A DNA stretch of 56,323 bases from Priestia aryabhattai (GCF_023715685.1 NZ_JAMBOQ010000013.1:1-56323); one strand, 5' to 3'; counted from the first letter of the stretch, positions 41,252-51,212 are shown. Numbers and translations are program-made. Notes: generated by a model not told the origin, from the sequence alone.

Positions 41252-41592
41252 TCGACCTCATTCAAGCGAGATATGGTTGGACGGATGAAATTGTGTTCGA
41301 CCTTCCATATTCTCGCTTTTGTCAATTACAGGAGCTTCTTTTCAAAAAACGAGAAGAAGAAATCCGAGAATCGTATGTGCTTCAAGCCTTCAATGCGTTT
41401 CTCATGGGTGCAGGTCAGAAGAAAAACCTTAAACAATTCCTTAAACACTTGGGCTTAGATGAGAAAAAAACCACTCCACAGCAACAGAAAATGAGCAGGG
41501 AAGAAGCGAAGAAAATCGCTCAGCGAAACATCGCCAATGCTCAACAGATTTTGTTGCTTGACCGTATGAACCGAAAACAAAAAGAAGGGTAG
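40910..41592 (+). CDS. Tail assembly chaperone, -1 frameshift product (gpGT-like)
   Basis: Joining 40910-41209 to 41209-41592 by a -1 shift gives a 227-residue fusion. The shifted frame is open from the slip site on: YQSTRFNEEVIWQVIDLI, then QARYGWTDEIVFDLPYS. The -1 frame has no upstream ribosome binding site of its own, so it is reached by slippage. The GT form binds the tape measure during tail assembly. Confidence 0.85.
41203..41209 (+). other. Programmed -1 frameshift site
   Basis: Seven Ts in register as T TTT TTT relative to the gpG frame (codons AGT TTT TTT ACC). Slippage moves the ribosome into the frame that stays open to 41592. Confidence 0.85.
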
Positions 41593-41602
41593 GTGAACCC
41601 TC

Positions 41603-44600
41603 ATGGAAGTTTTCAAACTCGTTGGACGAATAGCGATGGAAGGTACACAAGCGGTTGAAAAAGCGATTCAAGGCATAGGAACGAAAGCCGACCAATTAGG
41701 CACGAAAATGTCAGGTGTCGGAAGCAAAATGTCAGGTGTTGGCTCAGCAATGTCTGTTCCGTTAGGAGCCGCCGCCGCAGGTATTGGCGCGGCGCTAGGT
41801 AAAGCGGTTGGCGTAGCAATGGACTTTGAATCGCAAATGGATAGAGTTGGCGCGATCTCAGGTGCTTCGGCTAGCCAAATGCAACAGCTAAATGACCAAG
41901 CCTTACAACTTGGTGCATCTACCAGTAAGAGCGCAAGTGAAGTAGCGGTAGGGATGGAAAGCATGGCGGCTTCGGGTTTCTCAGTCAATGAAATCATAGG
42001 AGCGATGCCGGGAGTTATCGCGGCCGCTGAAGCCAGTGGTTCAGATATGGCGGTGGTTTCGGATACCGTTGCTTCTGCTTTAAATGGATTTGGCTTAGAA
42101 GCTTCCGATGCCTCACACGTTGCCGATGTCTTGGCGCAATCTGCCAACCAATCCGCAGCTGACATCACCGATATGCAATATGCCTTTAAATACGCGGCGC
42201 CAGTAGCCAAAACTCTAGGTGTCTCACTGGAAGAAGTTTCGGCGGCCACAGGTATTATGGCTGACGTGGGAATTAAGGGTGAGCAAGCGGGGACAACGTT
42301 ACGCTCGGCTCTTTTAAGTCTAGCTTCGCCATCCAAAACCGCTTCAGCAGAATTAAATTCACTCGGTATTAACGTAACGGATTCTTCGGGGAAAATGCTA
42401 CCGTTCTCCAATATCGTTGGTCAGTTAGCCAAGGCTACAGAAGGCATGAGCAATACACAAAAAACAGCGGCGCTCTCAACGATTTTCGGAACAGAAGCGG
42501 CGTCAGGTATGTTAGCGGTTATCGATGCAGGACCAGCGAAATTAAACGCCATGACACAAGGGTTACAGAACGCAGACGGTGCTTCCGCTAAGACGGCCGC
42601 CCAAATGAAAGACAATTTAAAAGGTGCATTGCAGGAGCTAGGCGGTGCATTTGAAACCTTACAAATTACGGTTGGTACTGCGCTCACACCTGCGATTGAA
42701 TGGCTTGCAAATAAACTTCAAGGCTTGGCGACGTGGTTTAACAATCTCTCGCCTGGGATGCAACAATTCATCACGTATGGAGCGGCGATTTCAGGTGCAG
42801 TGTTAGCTTTAGTGGCAGGAATTGCAGGGTTTATTGCGATACTCGGCGGGATGATTACAGGAATTAGTACAGTGGTTGGGCTATTCGCCACAGGTTCAGC
42901 GGGAGCGGCGGCTTTAGGTGGCGCATTTAGTCTCTTAACTGGACCAGTTGGAATTGCCATTGCGATTTTCGCCGCTCTCGTGGCCGCGGGTGTCGCCATC
43001 TATAAAAACTGGGATAGTATTAAAGCCTTTGGTATCACCATATGGAACGCAATCACTACTTTCCTTACACAAGCAGGAAATAACATCAAGACGCAATGGA
43101 CGAACGATATGAACGACTTGAAAACACTCTTTACTACCGTTTTTAATGCAATCAAATCGTTCCTCACTACCGTTTGGACAGCTATTAGAACCGAATTGAT
43201 AAATGAGTGGAATCAAATTAAAACATCCGCTACTACAGCCTTTAATGGTATAAAAACAGCGGTGACAACAGCCATGAATGCCTTGCAAACAGCCCTGTCA
43301 GCGGTATGGAATGCGATTAAAACTGTTGCTACTACAGTATGGGATGGGCTAAAAACTTACTTTACTACAGTAATGTCAACAATTAAAACAGTACTTACTA
43401 CTGAGTGGAATGCGGTTAAGACATTATTTACAACCGTATGGAATGCGATTAAGTCATCTGTCACTTCTATAGCAAGCTCGCTATGGTCTGCCTTACAAAC
43501 AGGATGGACGAATTTACAAACGAATGCGACAACCGTTTGGAATGCGATTAAATCATTGTTCACGACAGTGTGGAACGGAATCAAAACATCCGTCACTTCT
43601 GTTGCTTCTAGTCTATGGTCAGCTCTACAAACAGGATGGAACAACGTGAAGACCAATGCAACGACGGTGTGGAATGCGATTAAGTCATTCTTTACGACGA
43701 CATGGAACGGAATCAAATCGTCCGTTACATCAATTGCAACGTCTCTATGGACAGCTTTGCAAAACGGTTGGAATAACTTAAAAACCAATGCGACGACTGT
43801 ATGGAATGCCATTAAAACATTCTTCACCACAACATGGAATGCCATTAAGTCATCCGTCACTTCTGTTGCAACGTCTCTATGGAATGCGCTAACGACTGGA
43901 TTTAACAATATTAAATCAACCGCTACGAATGTCTTTAATGCGATTAAAACATTCCTAACGAATACATGGAATGCGATTAAATCAAGCGTTACGTCAGTTG
44001 TAAATGCGTTATGGAATTCCATAAAGAGCGCTTTTAACAATATTAAATCCACAGTGACAAGCCTGATCACACAAGCCAAAACAGCGGTGGTAAATCAGTT
44101 TAACGAAATGAAAACTAATGCAGTGAATCGTTTCAATCAGCTAAAAAGCAGTGTACAAAGCGCGGCTAGTTCCATTTTGAGTAATGTCAGAAGCCAATTT
44201 AATTCAGTGAAAACCGCTATTATGAATCCGATTGAACAAGCCCGCTCAAAAGTACAGTCCGCTTTAAATGCGATTAGAGGATATTTTAGTAGTTTGAAAG
44301 GAAAACTGGGGATTTCTATTAACGGAATCAAAACCCCTCACTTTAAAATCAAAAACTGGTCACTAAATCCGAAAAACTGGGTTAGCAATCCTCCTTATAT
44401 CGATATCCAGTGGTACAAAAAAGGGGGATTCATTGACGGAACATCCATCTTCGGAAACATTGGAATGGGCGAAGCGGGAGCCGAGGGAATTGTTCCTCTC
44501 GAAGGAAAACACATGTTACCTATGGCAAAGGCTATCGGGGATTATTTAGGCGATTGGATGCCTGATCAAAAATCTACTGGCTTAGAAAATGCAACGATTG

Positions 44601-44704
44601 AAGTTCCACTTGTCGTCAATGGTCGAGAGATTGCTAGAGCCATCGTTTCAAATATAGATACCGAATTAAAACGTCAGCAAACAATTAAAAGGAGGGGTTT
44701 ATAA
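41603..44704 (+). CDS. Tail tape measure protein
   Basis: A 1033-residue protein. Residues ~70-400 hold the TP901-type tape-measure domain (SQMDRVGAISGASASQMQQLNDQALQLG), and transmembrane segments lie at ~390-475. A long region (~485-830) has tandem Trp-containing repeats of the form TTVWNAIKxxxTT and SSVTSxASSLW with an 11-residue sub-period. The C-terminal end (IFGNIGMGEAGAEGIVPLEGKHMLPMA) is typical. Length predicts a tail of roughly 150 nm by the usual 1.5 angstrom per residue. Confidence 0.95.
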   Translation: MEVFKLVGRIAMEGTQAVEKAIQGIGTKADQLGTKMSGVGSKMSGVGSAMSVPLGAAAAGIGAALGKAVGVAMDFESQMDRVGAISGASASQMQQLNDQALQLGASTSKSASEVAVGMESMAASGFSVNEIIGAMPGVIAAAEASGSDMAVVSDTVASALNGFGLEASDASHVADVLAQSANQSAADITDMQYAFKYAAPVAKTLGVSLEEVSAATGIMADVGIKGEQAGTTLRSALLSLASPSKTASAELNSLGINVTDSSGKMLPFSNIVGQLAKATEGMSNTQKTAALSTIFGTEAASGMLAVIDAGPAKLNAMTQGLQNADGASAKTAAQMKDNLKGALQELGGAFETLQITVGTALTPAIEWLANKLQGLATWFNNLSPGMQQFITYGAAISGAVLALVAGIAGFIAILGGMITGISTVVGLFATGSAGAAALGGAFSLLTGPVGIAIAIFAALVAAGVAIYKNWDSIKAFGITIWNAITTFLTQAGNNIKTQWTNDMNDLKTLFTTVFNAIKSFLTTVWTAIRTELINEWNQIKTSATTAFNGIKTAVTTAMNALQTALSAVWNAIKTVATTVWDGLKTYFTTVMSTIKTVLTTEWNAVKTLFTTVWNAIKSSVTSIASSLWSALQTGWTNLQTNATTVWNAIKSLFTTVWNGIKTSVTSVASSLWSALQTGWNNVKTNATTVWNAIKSFFTTTWNGIKSSVTSIATSLWTALQNGWNNLKTNATTVWNAIKTFFTTTWNAIKSSVTSVATSLWNALTTGFNNIKSTATNVFNAIKTFLTNTWNAIKSSVTSVVNALWNSIKSAFNNIKSTVTSLITQAKTAVVNQFNEMKTNAVNRFNQLKSSVQSAASSILSNVRSQFNSVKTAIMNPIEQARSKVQSALNAIRGYFSSLKGKLGISINGIKTPHFKIKNWSLNPKNWVSNPPYIDIQWYKKGGFIDGTSIFGNIGMGEAGAEGIVPLEGKHMLPMAKAIGDYLGDWMPDQKSTGLENATIEVPLVVNGREIARAIVSNIDTELKRQQTIKRRGL

Positions 44705-45472
44705 GTGAGATATTTTACGTTTAACGGGAGGGATTCTCGGGAGCTCTTTCCCTTGACGAACTCCATCACTCGACCTTATCTCCCTCCTATTACCGTTCCT
44801 AGCTTTTCCGTAGCAAACCGAGCAGGAGCGGTAAGCGTTCAACGAAATGATATAGGCACAAGGGAAATTGATGTAGCTGTTACCTTCATGATGGATTCCC
44901 ATGCGGAAGTTAGGCAGCGGGTACGAGCAATGGCTGATTTCCTTATCTATAAAGAAGACAAAATATTGGTGTTCAGTGATGAACCAGACCTACAATACTA
45001 CGCTCGTTTTAATCAAAGCAAAACAGATTTAGAAGAAGTGGCATACATGGGTCAAGGCACACTCCATTTTACGTGTTATGACCCATTCGCTTATGCCTTA
45101 GAAGAAAAGGAAGTTGCCTTTACGGAAATGGAACAAACCATTGTGAATGATGGAAGCACAGAAGCGTATCCACGCTTCAGAATTGTGCCAGCGGAAGATT
45201 CTACATGGTTGAAGATTACGAATGTCTCTCTGAATAAATTTATCTATTACAATGCGTCATGGGCCACAGGGGATGCACTCATTATCGACCATACCAACAA
45301 TCGAGTGTATAACGAAGCAACCGAAGAAAGCCTGATCAAAAACATTACGCTTGATAGTGAATTCTTTGAATTGCAACCTGGGGATAATGTCATTCTGATT
45401 CAAAACCAAAACGCTTCAGGTGCAGGTGTGGCAAGCGCTCTAACTGTCAATTGGCGAGAACGTTTCTTCTAG
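44705..45472 (+). CDS. Distal tail protein (Dit)
   Basis: A 255-residue protein with the Dit N-terminal barrel (FTFNGRDSRELFP, REIDVAVTFMMDSHAEVRQRVRAMADFL, YYARFNQSKTDLEEVAYMGQGTLHFTCYDPFAYA) and a carbohydrate-binding-like C-terminal half. The GTG start is behind AAAGGAGGGG. Confidence 0.9.
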   Translation: MRYFTFNGRDSRELFPLTNSITRPYLPPITVPSFSVANRAGAVSVQRNDIGTREIDVAVTFMMDSHAEVRQRVRAMADFLIYKEDKILVFSDEPDLQYYARFNQSKTDLEEVAYMGQGTLHFTCYDPFAYALEEKEVAFTEMEQTIVNDGSTEAYPRFRIVPAEDSTWLKITNVSLNKFIYYNASWATGDALIIDHTNNRVYNEATEESLIKNITLDSEFFELQPGDNVILIQNQNASGAGVASALTVNWRERFF

Positions 45473-45485
45473 GAGGTGAGAACGA

Positions 45486-48400
45486 ATGGCAGTACAAGCT
45501 CTAACAGGTACGATATCCGCTACTTCTAATGGAAGTGGTTCACTTCGTACAAGCTATAGGTTGAATGGTTCGGTATCATCCCTTGCTACCGTAAACGGTC
45601 AAGTGGGAAAAAGTTTCGGGATAACTGGACGAATTATAAGCGGTTCGAGTGTGACGGTAACAGAGCTCCGCTATGTAATGGGAGAGGAACGAAAAGAGAC
45701 AGGATTTTTCGGGCTTGATATATCTTCCTACCAAACTATTAGTAATGCGGATTTACTTTTCAGTAATGTAGATTTTATCTATTTCCGAGCCTATGGTTCA
45801 AACCATTCAGGGGATGGAGATACCAGTTTTGAAGACTTCGTGAGTTTAGCAGCGCAACATGGAGTGCCATCAGGTGCTTATTATTTTGGTACTCCTAGTA
45901 ATGTTGCTGATATTCAAGCGGATGCCGAAGCGCAAGCGGATCAGTTCCTTCTAAAACTATATAATGCCTATGGGTACGGACGAGTTGGGGATTTAATCCC
46001 TATGCTCGATATTGAATCCTATACAGATGTGACCACAGGAACCGCTAATTATCCAATGGCTACAGGGATGACTGGACAGCAATTAGTCGATTGGATTAAA
46101 GCATTCCGAGACTATTTTTATAACGAAACAGGACGAGCACTCGGGCTTTATGTGAATCGTTATTTCCTGCAAGACCCTACACAAATGGCGATGACTGATG
46201 AGGAAGTTTCCCAATTAAGTTTCATGCCTTTATGGATAGCAGAATATGACCGCTATTATAAATCAAATCCAACTGGTTCTCCCGAAGTGTTGGGGGGATG
46301 GAAGGATTATAACCTATGGCAGTATGAAATCATTAAGGATGCTAGTTCATACGGAGTGACAAGCAGTAATAATGAGATTGACCATAACTATACGTACAGC
46401 ATGTCTCAGATAACACCTATTGAAGCTCCTACGAATGTCGAACTCACACAGCTCACGAATAGAACGATACAGATTACGTATACCGAACCGGTTGACGTTG
46501 ATTATACTGGCTCTGAAATTTATGTAAATGGGGAGTTCTTTGGGACTGTTCCTAAAGGGAGCAATGAAACGACAATTGAAGTAAATACGGCTATTGATGA
46601 CCAGTTACAAGTGAATGTCGTAGCAGTGGATATATGGGGAGATAAAGGATGGAGTTCTAATTCGTATATCACGATGAGAGACGTTGAAGGTCTCATTCCT
46701 CCACCGACAACGGTACCTGTAAAACCTCATCCTCTCTATATCTTTAACAGGGAAGAGGAATTAGTAGCGGTATTGGAACAAGGGGATAAAGACGCGTGTA
46801 CGTACTATAACGGAAAAATCAAACACGTTTTAAATGGAGAACAGCTTCTCACGTTTACGGTTCCAGTGACTCATCCTGATGCCGAAAAGATTGAGGAATT
46901 AGGAAGTGTCGCTGTTAAAAATAAATACCGTCAATGGCAACTCTATACCATTACCGAGATCGTTGAGATTCATGATGAAGACGGACTGATTGAAAAAGAC
47001 GTGACCGCAGAGGGAGCCTTTGTCGAACTCGATGATGTGATTATCGAATACTTATTTCATGACCGAAAACGACCTGCAGTTGTGCTTCCTACTTTACTGT
47101 CAGGCACACGATGGGAAGTAGGGAGTGTTGAAGGGACAGAAATTCATGATTTAACCGTTGAACGTGAAAGTATTTTAAGTGCCCTGCAAACATTCAGGGA
47201 GCGATGGCATGGAGAGCTCACCTTCCGAGTAGAGATTGTGGGAAATCGTATTGCAAGACGAATTATTGATTTTACCCCGATGCAAGGAGCTTGGAAAGGA
47301 AAACGGTTTGAATACAGTGAGGATTTAACCGAAATCACACGTACCATTGACGCTCGGGGATTAAAAACCGCTCTGTATGTGTATGGCCCCGAAATTCCTG
47401 ATAGTAACGGTTTATTAATGGGGATTGAAGATATTGAATGGGTGAAAGCAAATGGAGATCCTACCGATAAACCACTCGGGCAATCGTGGGTCGGGGACGA
47501 TACTTCTCGTTTGATTTGGGGGAGACCGATTGACGGGGGAACAGAAAAAAATCATTTGTTTGGTGTCTATGAAAATAACGATGCGGTTGATAATGAGGAC
47601 TTAATCTGGAAGGCATGGGTGAACTTACAGACAATTAATGAGCCTAATATTAGCTATGATGCCAAAGTGGTAGATTTATATAACTTACTTGGAATAGAAG
47701 CGGAAAGTGTGGATTTAGGGGATACTGTAGCAGTCCTAGATAGAGATTTAGGGATAGAAGTACAAGCCCGAATCGTACAGTATGTATTCGATTTAGATTA
47801 TCCCGAAAAGGATGATTTGACACTAGGAAACTATCTTCCAAATTTCACAACGGATTCTGCTCAAGTGGATGACCTTACAAGAAAGGTAGATAACTTGGAA
47901 CAAACCGCTTTAAAAGAAGGAGATACCATTAATCCTTCATGGCTTGATACGGAATTTGAATTTGCTCAGGATGCCATTCGTCTTGGCGGGGGAACGGTCA
48001 TCATGAATAAAAATGACGGTATCCTAATTGTTGATGATCCTGATAATCCGCAAAAGGCAATCAAACTGAATGCAGGACAAATTGCGTTAGCTGATAGCCG
48101 AGACATTGCAACTAATACCTTTAACTGGCGGGCATTTGGTACAGGAGCAGGATGGTTATCTGATTTAGTCAAGACAGGGTTTATCCAATTTGACCGCTCA
48201 CAAGGGGGAACGCTGCTTCTTGGGGGAGAGGAAAATGGAAATGGTCAGTTAGTAGTTTACGATGCAAATGGAAACGTAGTCGGAGATTTGGATTCCTCAA
48301 AAGGTGGTTTTACGAATTTATACGTTGGGAATTTCAGATCGGATAATGTATTAAATAGTAATTCAGATGACATGACCATTATTGTAAATCCTAGTACAGG

Positions 48401-49559
48401 CGATGATAACAATGATGGATTAACATCTGCGACAGCCTTAAAACGTCTCCAACGTGCGATTGACCGAATCCCAAAACATAATAACGCAATTGTTGATATT
48501 TATGTACAGAAAGCTAGTTTCAATGAGTACGAGGTTCGAATTGAAGGATTCTTTGGACTAGGAAGAATAAGAATCTATTTTCAACAAGCCACGTTAAATG
48601 GAATGATTTACATTTATAGTAATAACCAACGAATTGAGTTGTACGATGGATTCGTCAATCAAATCTATGGAACTCAATATTTAGGGGATGGGACTATTTC
48701 CGTCACTCGTACACTTGATGTTTATCTGAGTAATATGAATGTCTATTCCCGAAGAAATGTTGACTATGGTCTTCGTGTTCGTTCAGGCTACTGTCGTGTA
48801 GAAGATTGCAAGTTTTATGATAATACAACCGCAGGTGTTTATGCTGAACTAGGCGGTGTAATTGATATGACTGGAAGCAATGAAGGAAGCGGAGGATACG
48901 CGGGAATTCGAGCGTCGGGATCAGGACGTATTGCTGTTTTAGATGGAACCGTACCAGCAGGAACCGTTGTAAAAGAATCTGTTGCCGGTGGAGATATTGT
49001 GGGAGCTGTTCCAACTTCGGGTACAGTCGGTACACCATTAATTCTAGACGCTCCACCAATCACAACCATTTTCAGCCCTGACGTTGTTCGTTCGTGGAAC
49101 AGTAGAAAAGGATGGAATACAAACAACAACTATCTGTATCAAGGAGAATGGAGCGACAAAGATTCATTAGGAAATACAACTTATTACGGAAACTATAAGG
49201 GATGTATTTTCTTCAACAATAGCGCAATCTTAACTGCGATCTCAGGAAGAACAGTATTAAGTGCTCGACTTCGTTTAAAACGTTTAACGTATGGTGGTTA
49301 TTCAGGTCAATATCCAGTTACGTTATGGGCATTAGATAGTCAAAAATCCGTTGTTGGTGTCACTGAACCTGTTTTCGATTACAACATTAGCAGTAATACC
49401 TATTTTGGTTGGGGCGAAGAAGACTGGATTACCATTCCAATCTGGATTATCACATCCCTCACGAACGGAAGTTACGGGGGATTAGGTATCTATACCGTAA
49501 ATGGTTCTAGTTACATGATTATGGAAGAGGACGTGAAGCTTGAAATCACGTACAAATAA
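45486..49559 (+). CDS. Tail-associated lysin / fibre with embedded GH25 domain
   Basis: A 1357-residue multidomain protein. Residues ~1-65: two or three fibre repeats shared with the 35925 gene. ~72-310: GH25 muramidase (FFGLDISSYQ, IYFRAYGS, LIPMLDIESY, NEIDHNYTYS). ~315-405: FN3-like. ~420-800: phage tail-hub/endopeptidase-like domain (PLYIFNREEELVAVL, TVPVTHPDAEKI). ~960-1190: right-handed beta-helix (NPSTGDDNNDGLTSATALKRLQRAID). ~1210-1357: C-terminal beta domain, probably receptor binding. The muramidase would open peptidoglycan during DNA entry. GH25 ahead of the hub domain is an unusual order. Confidence 0.88.
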   Translation: MAVQALTGTISATSNGSGSLRTSYRLNGSVSSLATVNGQVGKSFGITGRIISGSSVTVTELRYVMGEERKETGFFGLDISSYQTISNADLLFSNVDFIYFRAYGSNHSGDGDTSFEDFVSLAAQHGVPSGAYYFGTPSNVADIQADAEAQADQFLLKLYNAYGYGRVGDLIPMLDIESYTDVTTGTANYPMATGMTGQQLVDWIKAFRDYFYNETGRALGLYVNRYFLQDPTQMAMTDEEVSQLSFMPLWIAEYDRYYKSNPTGSPEVLGGWKDYNLWQYEIIKDASSYGVTSSNNEIDHNYTYSMSQITPIEAPTNVELTQLTNRTIQITYTEPVDVDYTGSEIYVNGEFFGTVPKGSNETTIEVNTAIDDQLQVNVVAVDIWGDKGWSSNSYITMRDVEGLIPPPTTVPVKPHPLYIFNREEELVAVLEQGDKDACTYYNGKIKHVLNGEQLLTFTVPVTHPDAEKIEELGSVAVKNKYRQWQLYTITEIVEIHDEDGLIEKDVTAEGAFVELDDVIIEYLFHDRKRPAVVLPTLLSGTRWEVGSVEGTEIHDLTVERESILSALQTFRERWHGELTFRVEIVGNRIARRIIDFTPMQGAWKGKRFEYSEDLTEITRTIDARGLKTALYVYGPEIPDSNGLLMGIEDIEWVKANGDPTDKPLGQSWVGDDTSRLIWGRPIDGGTEKNHLFGVYENNDAVDNEDLIWKAWVNLQTINEPNISYDAKVVDLYNLLGIEAESVDLGDTVAVLDRDLGIEVQARIVQYVFDLDYPEKDDLTLGNYLPNFTTDSAQVDDLTRKVDNLEQTALKEGDTINPSWLDTEFEFAQDAIRLGGGTVIMNKNDGILIVDDPDNPQKAIKLNAGQIALADSRDIATNTFNWRAFGTGAGWLSDLVKTGFIQFDRSQGGTLLLGGEENGNGQLVVYDANGNVVGDLDSSKGGFTNLYVGNFRSDNVLNSNSDDMTIIVNPSTGDDNNDGLTSATALKRLQRAIDRIPKHNNAIVDIYVQKASFNEYEVRIEGFFGLGRIRIYFQQATLNGMIYIYSNNQRIELYDGFVNQIYGTQYLGDGTISVTRTLDVYLSNMNVYSRRNVDYGLRVRSGYCRVEDCKFYDNTTAGVYAELGGVIDMTGSNEGSGGYAGIRASGSGRIAVLDGTVPAGTVVKESVAGGDIVGAVPTSGTVGTPLILDAPPITTIFSPDVVRSWNSRKGWNTNNNYLYQGEWSDKDSLGNTTYYGNYKGCIFFNNSAILTAISGRTVLSARLRLKRLTYGGYSGQYPVTLWALDSQKSVVGVTEPVFDYNISSNTYFGWGEEDWITIPIWIITSLTNGSYGGLGIYTVNGSSYMIMEEDVKLEITYK

Positions 49560-49601
49560 AGGAGGTGAGGCGAGCGAAAAAAGGGTAAATAATTAGTACA
49601 C

Positions 49602-49625
49602 GTTTACGTATACATTTACGTGTAA
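49602..49625. repeat. Hexamer array
   Basis: GTTTAC, GTATAC, ATTTAC and GTGTAA in phase, in the gap after the tail-lysin and before the 49643 gene. Confidence 0.75.
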
Positions 49626-49642
49626 GAGAGGAGGAAACCGTA

Positions 49643-49861
49643 ATGGACAAGACTTGGGCGATTATTAGCGTCATCGTATTAGCCATTGTGTTTTATCTAG
49701 GTTTCACCGCTGTTATAAATATCGGGTGGGTTATAGGCTTTGCCTTAATTACACTTGTCGTCTTTTTCGTAGTATTTGAAATCCTAGACAATGTATTTGG
49801 ACTAGGAACCATTGGAGCAATCATTTTAGCTTTAATTCTATTTCAACTATTTGCTTGGTAG
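49643..49861 (+). CDS. Small two-helix membrane protein, holin-like
   Basis: A 72-residue, almost entirely hydrophobic protein with two or three helices (WAIISVIVLAIVFYLGF, IGFALITLVVFFVVFEIL). It is first in the lysis region, behind GAGGAGG. It could be a holin partner or an antiholin. Confidence 0.6.
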   Translation: MDKTWAIISVIVLAIVFYLGFTAVINIGWVIGFALITLVVFFVVFEILDNVFGLGTIGAIILALILFQLFAW

Positions 49862-49869
49862 TCAGTCAG

Positions 49870-49895
49870 GGGGTTAGTGGTTTTCCATTAGCCCC
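49870..49895 (+). terminator. Hairpin between lysis genes
   Basis: GGGGTTAGTGG pairs with CCATTAGCCCC around a TTTT loop, followed by TTTGATTT. It is probably a partial terminator that separates tail and lysis expression. Confidence 0.5.
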
Positions 49896-49915
49896 TTTGA
49901 TTTGGAGGAACTGCA

Positions 49916-50371
49916 ATGACGTATTGGAAAATATTATTACAACTGCCTATTGCTATACTATGTCTTTTCTTTTTCCTCCGAATTATGGGAAATAAAGAAA
50001 TGCAACAATCTACACCGATTGAAGTAGCATGTGTCGTTTTACTAGCTAGTATGGCTTGGGATGTTATTTTTGGAGGACAATATATTATTCCTCACATGAT
50101 ATTAATGATGGTCGTACTTGTGATTGTGATTTATCTCATTGATTGGCTTACGTTTAGGTTTTCGCTCTCCGAAAAACTCTTTTTCGGGGAACCCGAAGTT
50201 ATTGTTCGGGATGGAGTAGCATTACCATCCGTTATGGAAAGAAACCGAATCTCTCATAAAGAACTAGCCGCCAAGCTTCGAGCAAAAGGCATATTTGATA
50301 TAAAAGAAGTCGAAGTAGCGATTCTTGAAATTTCAGGTGATATATCCGTTAAAAAGAAGGAGGATTCTTGA
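49916..50371 (+). CDS. DUF421 (YetF-like) membrane protein
   Basis: A 151-residue protein. Three N-terminal helices are followed by the DUF421 cytoplasmic domain (KLFFGEPEVIVRDGVALPSVMERNRISHKELAAKLRAKGIFDIKEVEVAILEISGDISVKKK). Bacterial DUF421 proteins are mostly linked to the envelope and to spore membranes, and are usually ~210-230 residues. This one is shorter. Its overlap with the endolysin gene suggests a lysis or lysogen-spore role. Confidence 0.8.
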   Translation: MTYWKILLQLPIAILCLFFFLRIMGNKEMQQSTPIEVACVVLLASMAWDVIFGGQYIIPHMILMMVVLVIVIYLIDWLTFRFSLSEKLFFGEPEVIVRDGVALPSVMERNRISHKELAAKLRAKGIFDIKEVEVAILEISGDISVKKKEDS

Positions 50372-51192
50372 TGGTTACAGTTTTATTAGATCCAGGGCAT
50401 GGTGGAACAGATGGTGGTGCAGGTACAGCCCCTTATTTAGAAAAGACACGAAATTTAGAACTAGCCTTAAAAGTACGAGATTACTTGCTGTCTACGTTTA
50501 CGGTGAATGTCATTATGTCACGTACAACTGATAAAACGGTTAGCTTAGACGCTCGAACAAATCTAGCCAACCAACAGCATGTCGATTACTTCTTATCCAT
50601 TCATCATAATTCAGGCGCACCTTCAGCAAGAGGATATGAAGACTTCACCTATATTAATGTAAATGACACTTCTACATCAGATAGAATCCGAGCTGCCATT
50701 CATACCGAAGTGGTCAATCGAATCTTAAATAAATATGGTTTACCGAATCGTGGGAAGAAAAAAGCAAATTTCCATGTTCTTCGAGAAAGTACGATGGCGT
50801 CCACGTTGCTTGAAATTGGTTTCGTATCCAATACGAGCGACCAACACTTAATCGCAAATCCTGCTTTTTATAATGATATGGCCGTCGCCATCGGTGAAGG
50901 CGTGGGAAAAGGATTAAGCTTGGTGCGAAAAAAATCTACGCCTACTCTATCGCCATCGCCAAGTACGCCATCCAAAACATTCTATCGTGTGCAAGTCGGC
51001 GCTTACAAAGAACGAGCGAATGCGTTAGCCATGCAAACACGTTTAAAAAGCGCAGGATTCCCGACCATCCTTTCATATAGCAATGACATTTACCGCGTAC
51101 AAATTGGTGCATATGGCAACAAAGATAATGCGACGGCCATGGAAAGACGCTTACGTTCCGCTGGCTTCCCTGTCTTTGTTTATCAGGTGTAA
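50371..51192 (+). CDS. Endolysin: N-acetylmuramoyl-L-alanine amidase with SPOR domains
   Basis: A 273-residue protein. Amidase_3 covers ~1-180 with zinc ligands in DPGHGG, RNLELAL, SIHHNS and LLEIGFVSN. A Ser/Pro linker leads to two SPOR-like repeats (FYRVQVGAYKERANA, IYRVQIGAYGNKDNA). SPOR binds denuded glycan at division septa. This architecture is found in Bacillus spore and phage lysins. ATG 50371 follows GAAGGAGGA. Confidence 0.93.
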   Translation: MVTVLLDPGHGGTDGGAGTAPYLEKTRNLELALKVRDYLLSTFTVNVIMSRTTDKTVSLDARTNLANQQHVDYFLSIHHNSGAPSARGYEDFTYINVNDTSTSDRIRAAIHTEVVNRILNKYGLPNRGKKKANFHVLRESTMASTLLEIGFVSNTSDQHLIANPAFYNDMAVAIGEGVGKGLSLVRKKSTPTLSPSPSTPSKTFYRVQVGAYKERANALAMQTRLKSAGFPTILSYSNDIYRVQIGAYGNKDNATAMERRLRSAGFPVFVYQV

Positions 51193-51212
51193 ACATGTAC
51201 GTAAACATGTAC
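51189..51212 (+). repeat. Hexamer array across a gene junction
   Basis: GTAAAC, ATGTAC, GTAAAC and ATGTAC in phase. The first unit contains the amidase stop codon and the second the start codon of the nuclease, so the array dictates both ends. Confidence 0.75.

Noticed and set aside
41668..42411. Minus-strand ORF of 247 codons within the tape measure gene
   Set aside because: It mirrors the Ala/Gly-rich tape-measure coding sequence, has no ribosome binding site and gives a low-complexity protein. It is a shadow of the plus-strand gene.
43357..44079. Minus-strand ORF of 240 codons with repeats
   Set aside because: Its repeats are the reverse complement of the tape-measure Trp repeats, so it is a by-product of their periodicity.
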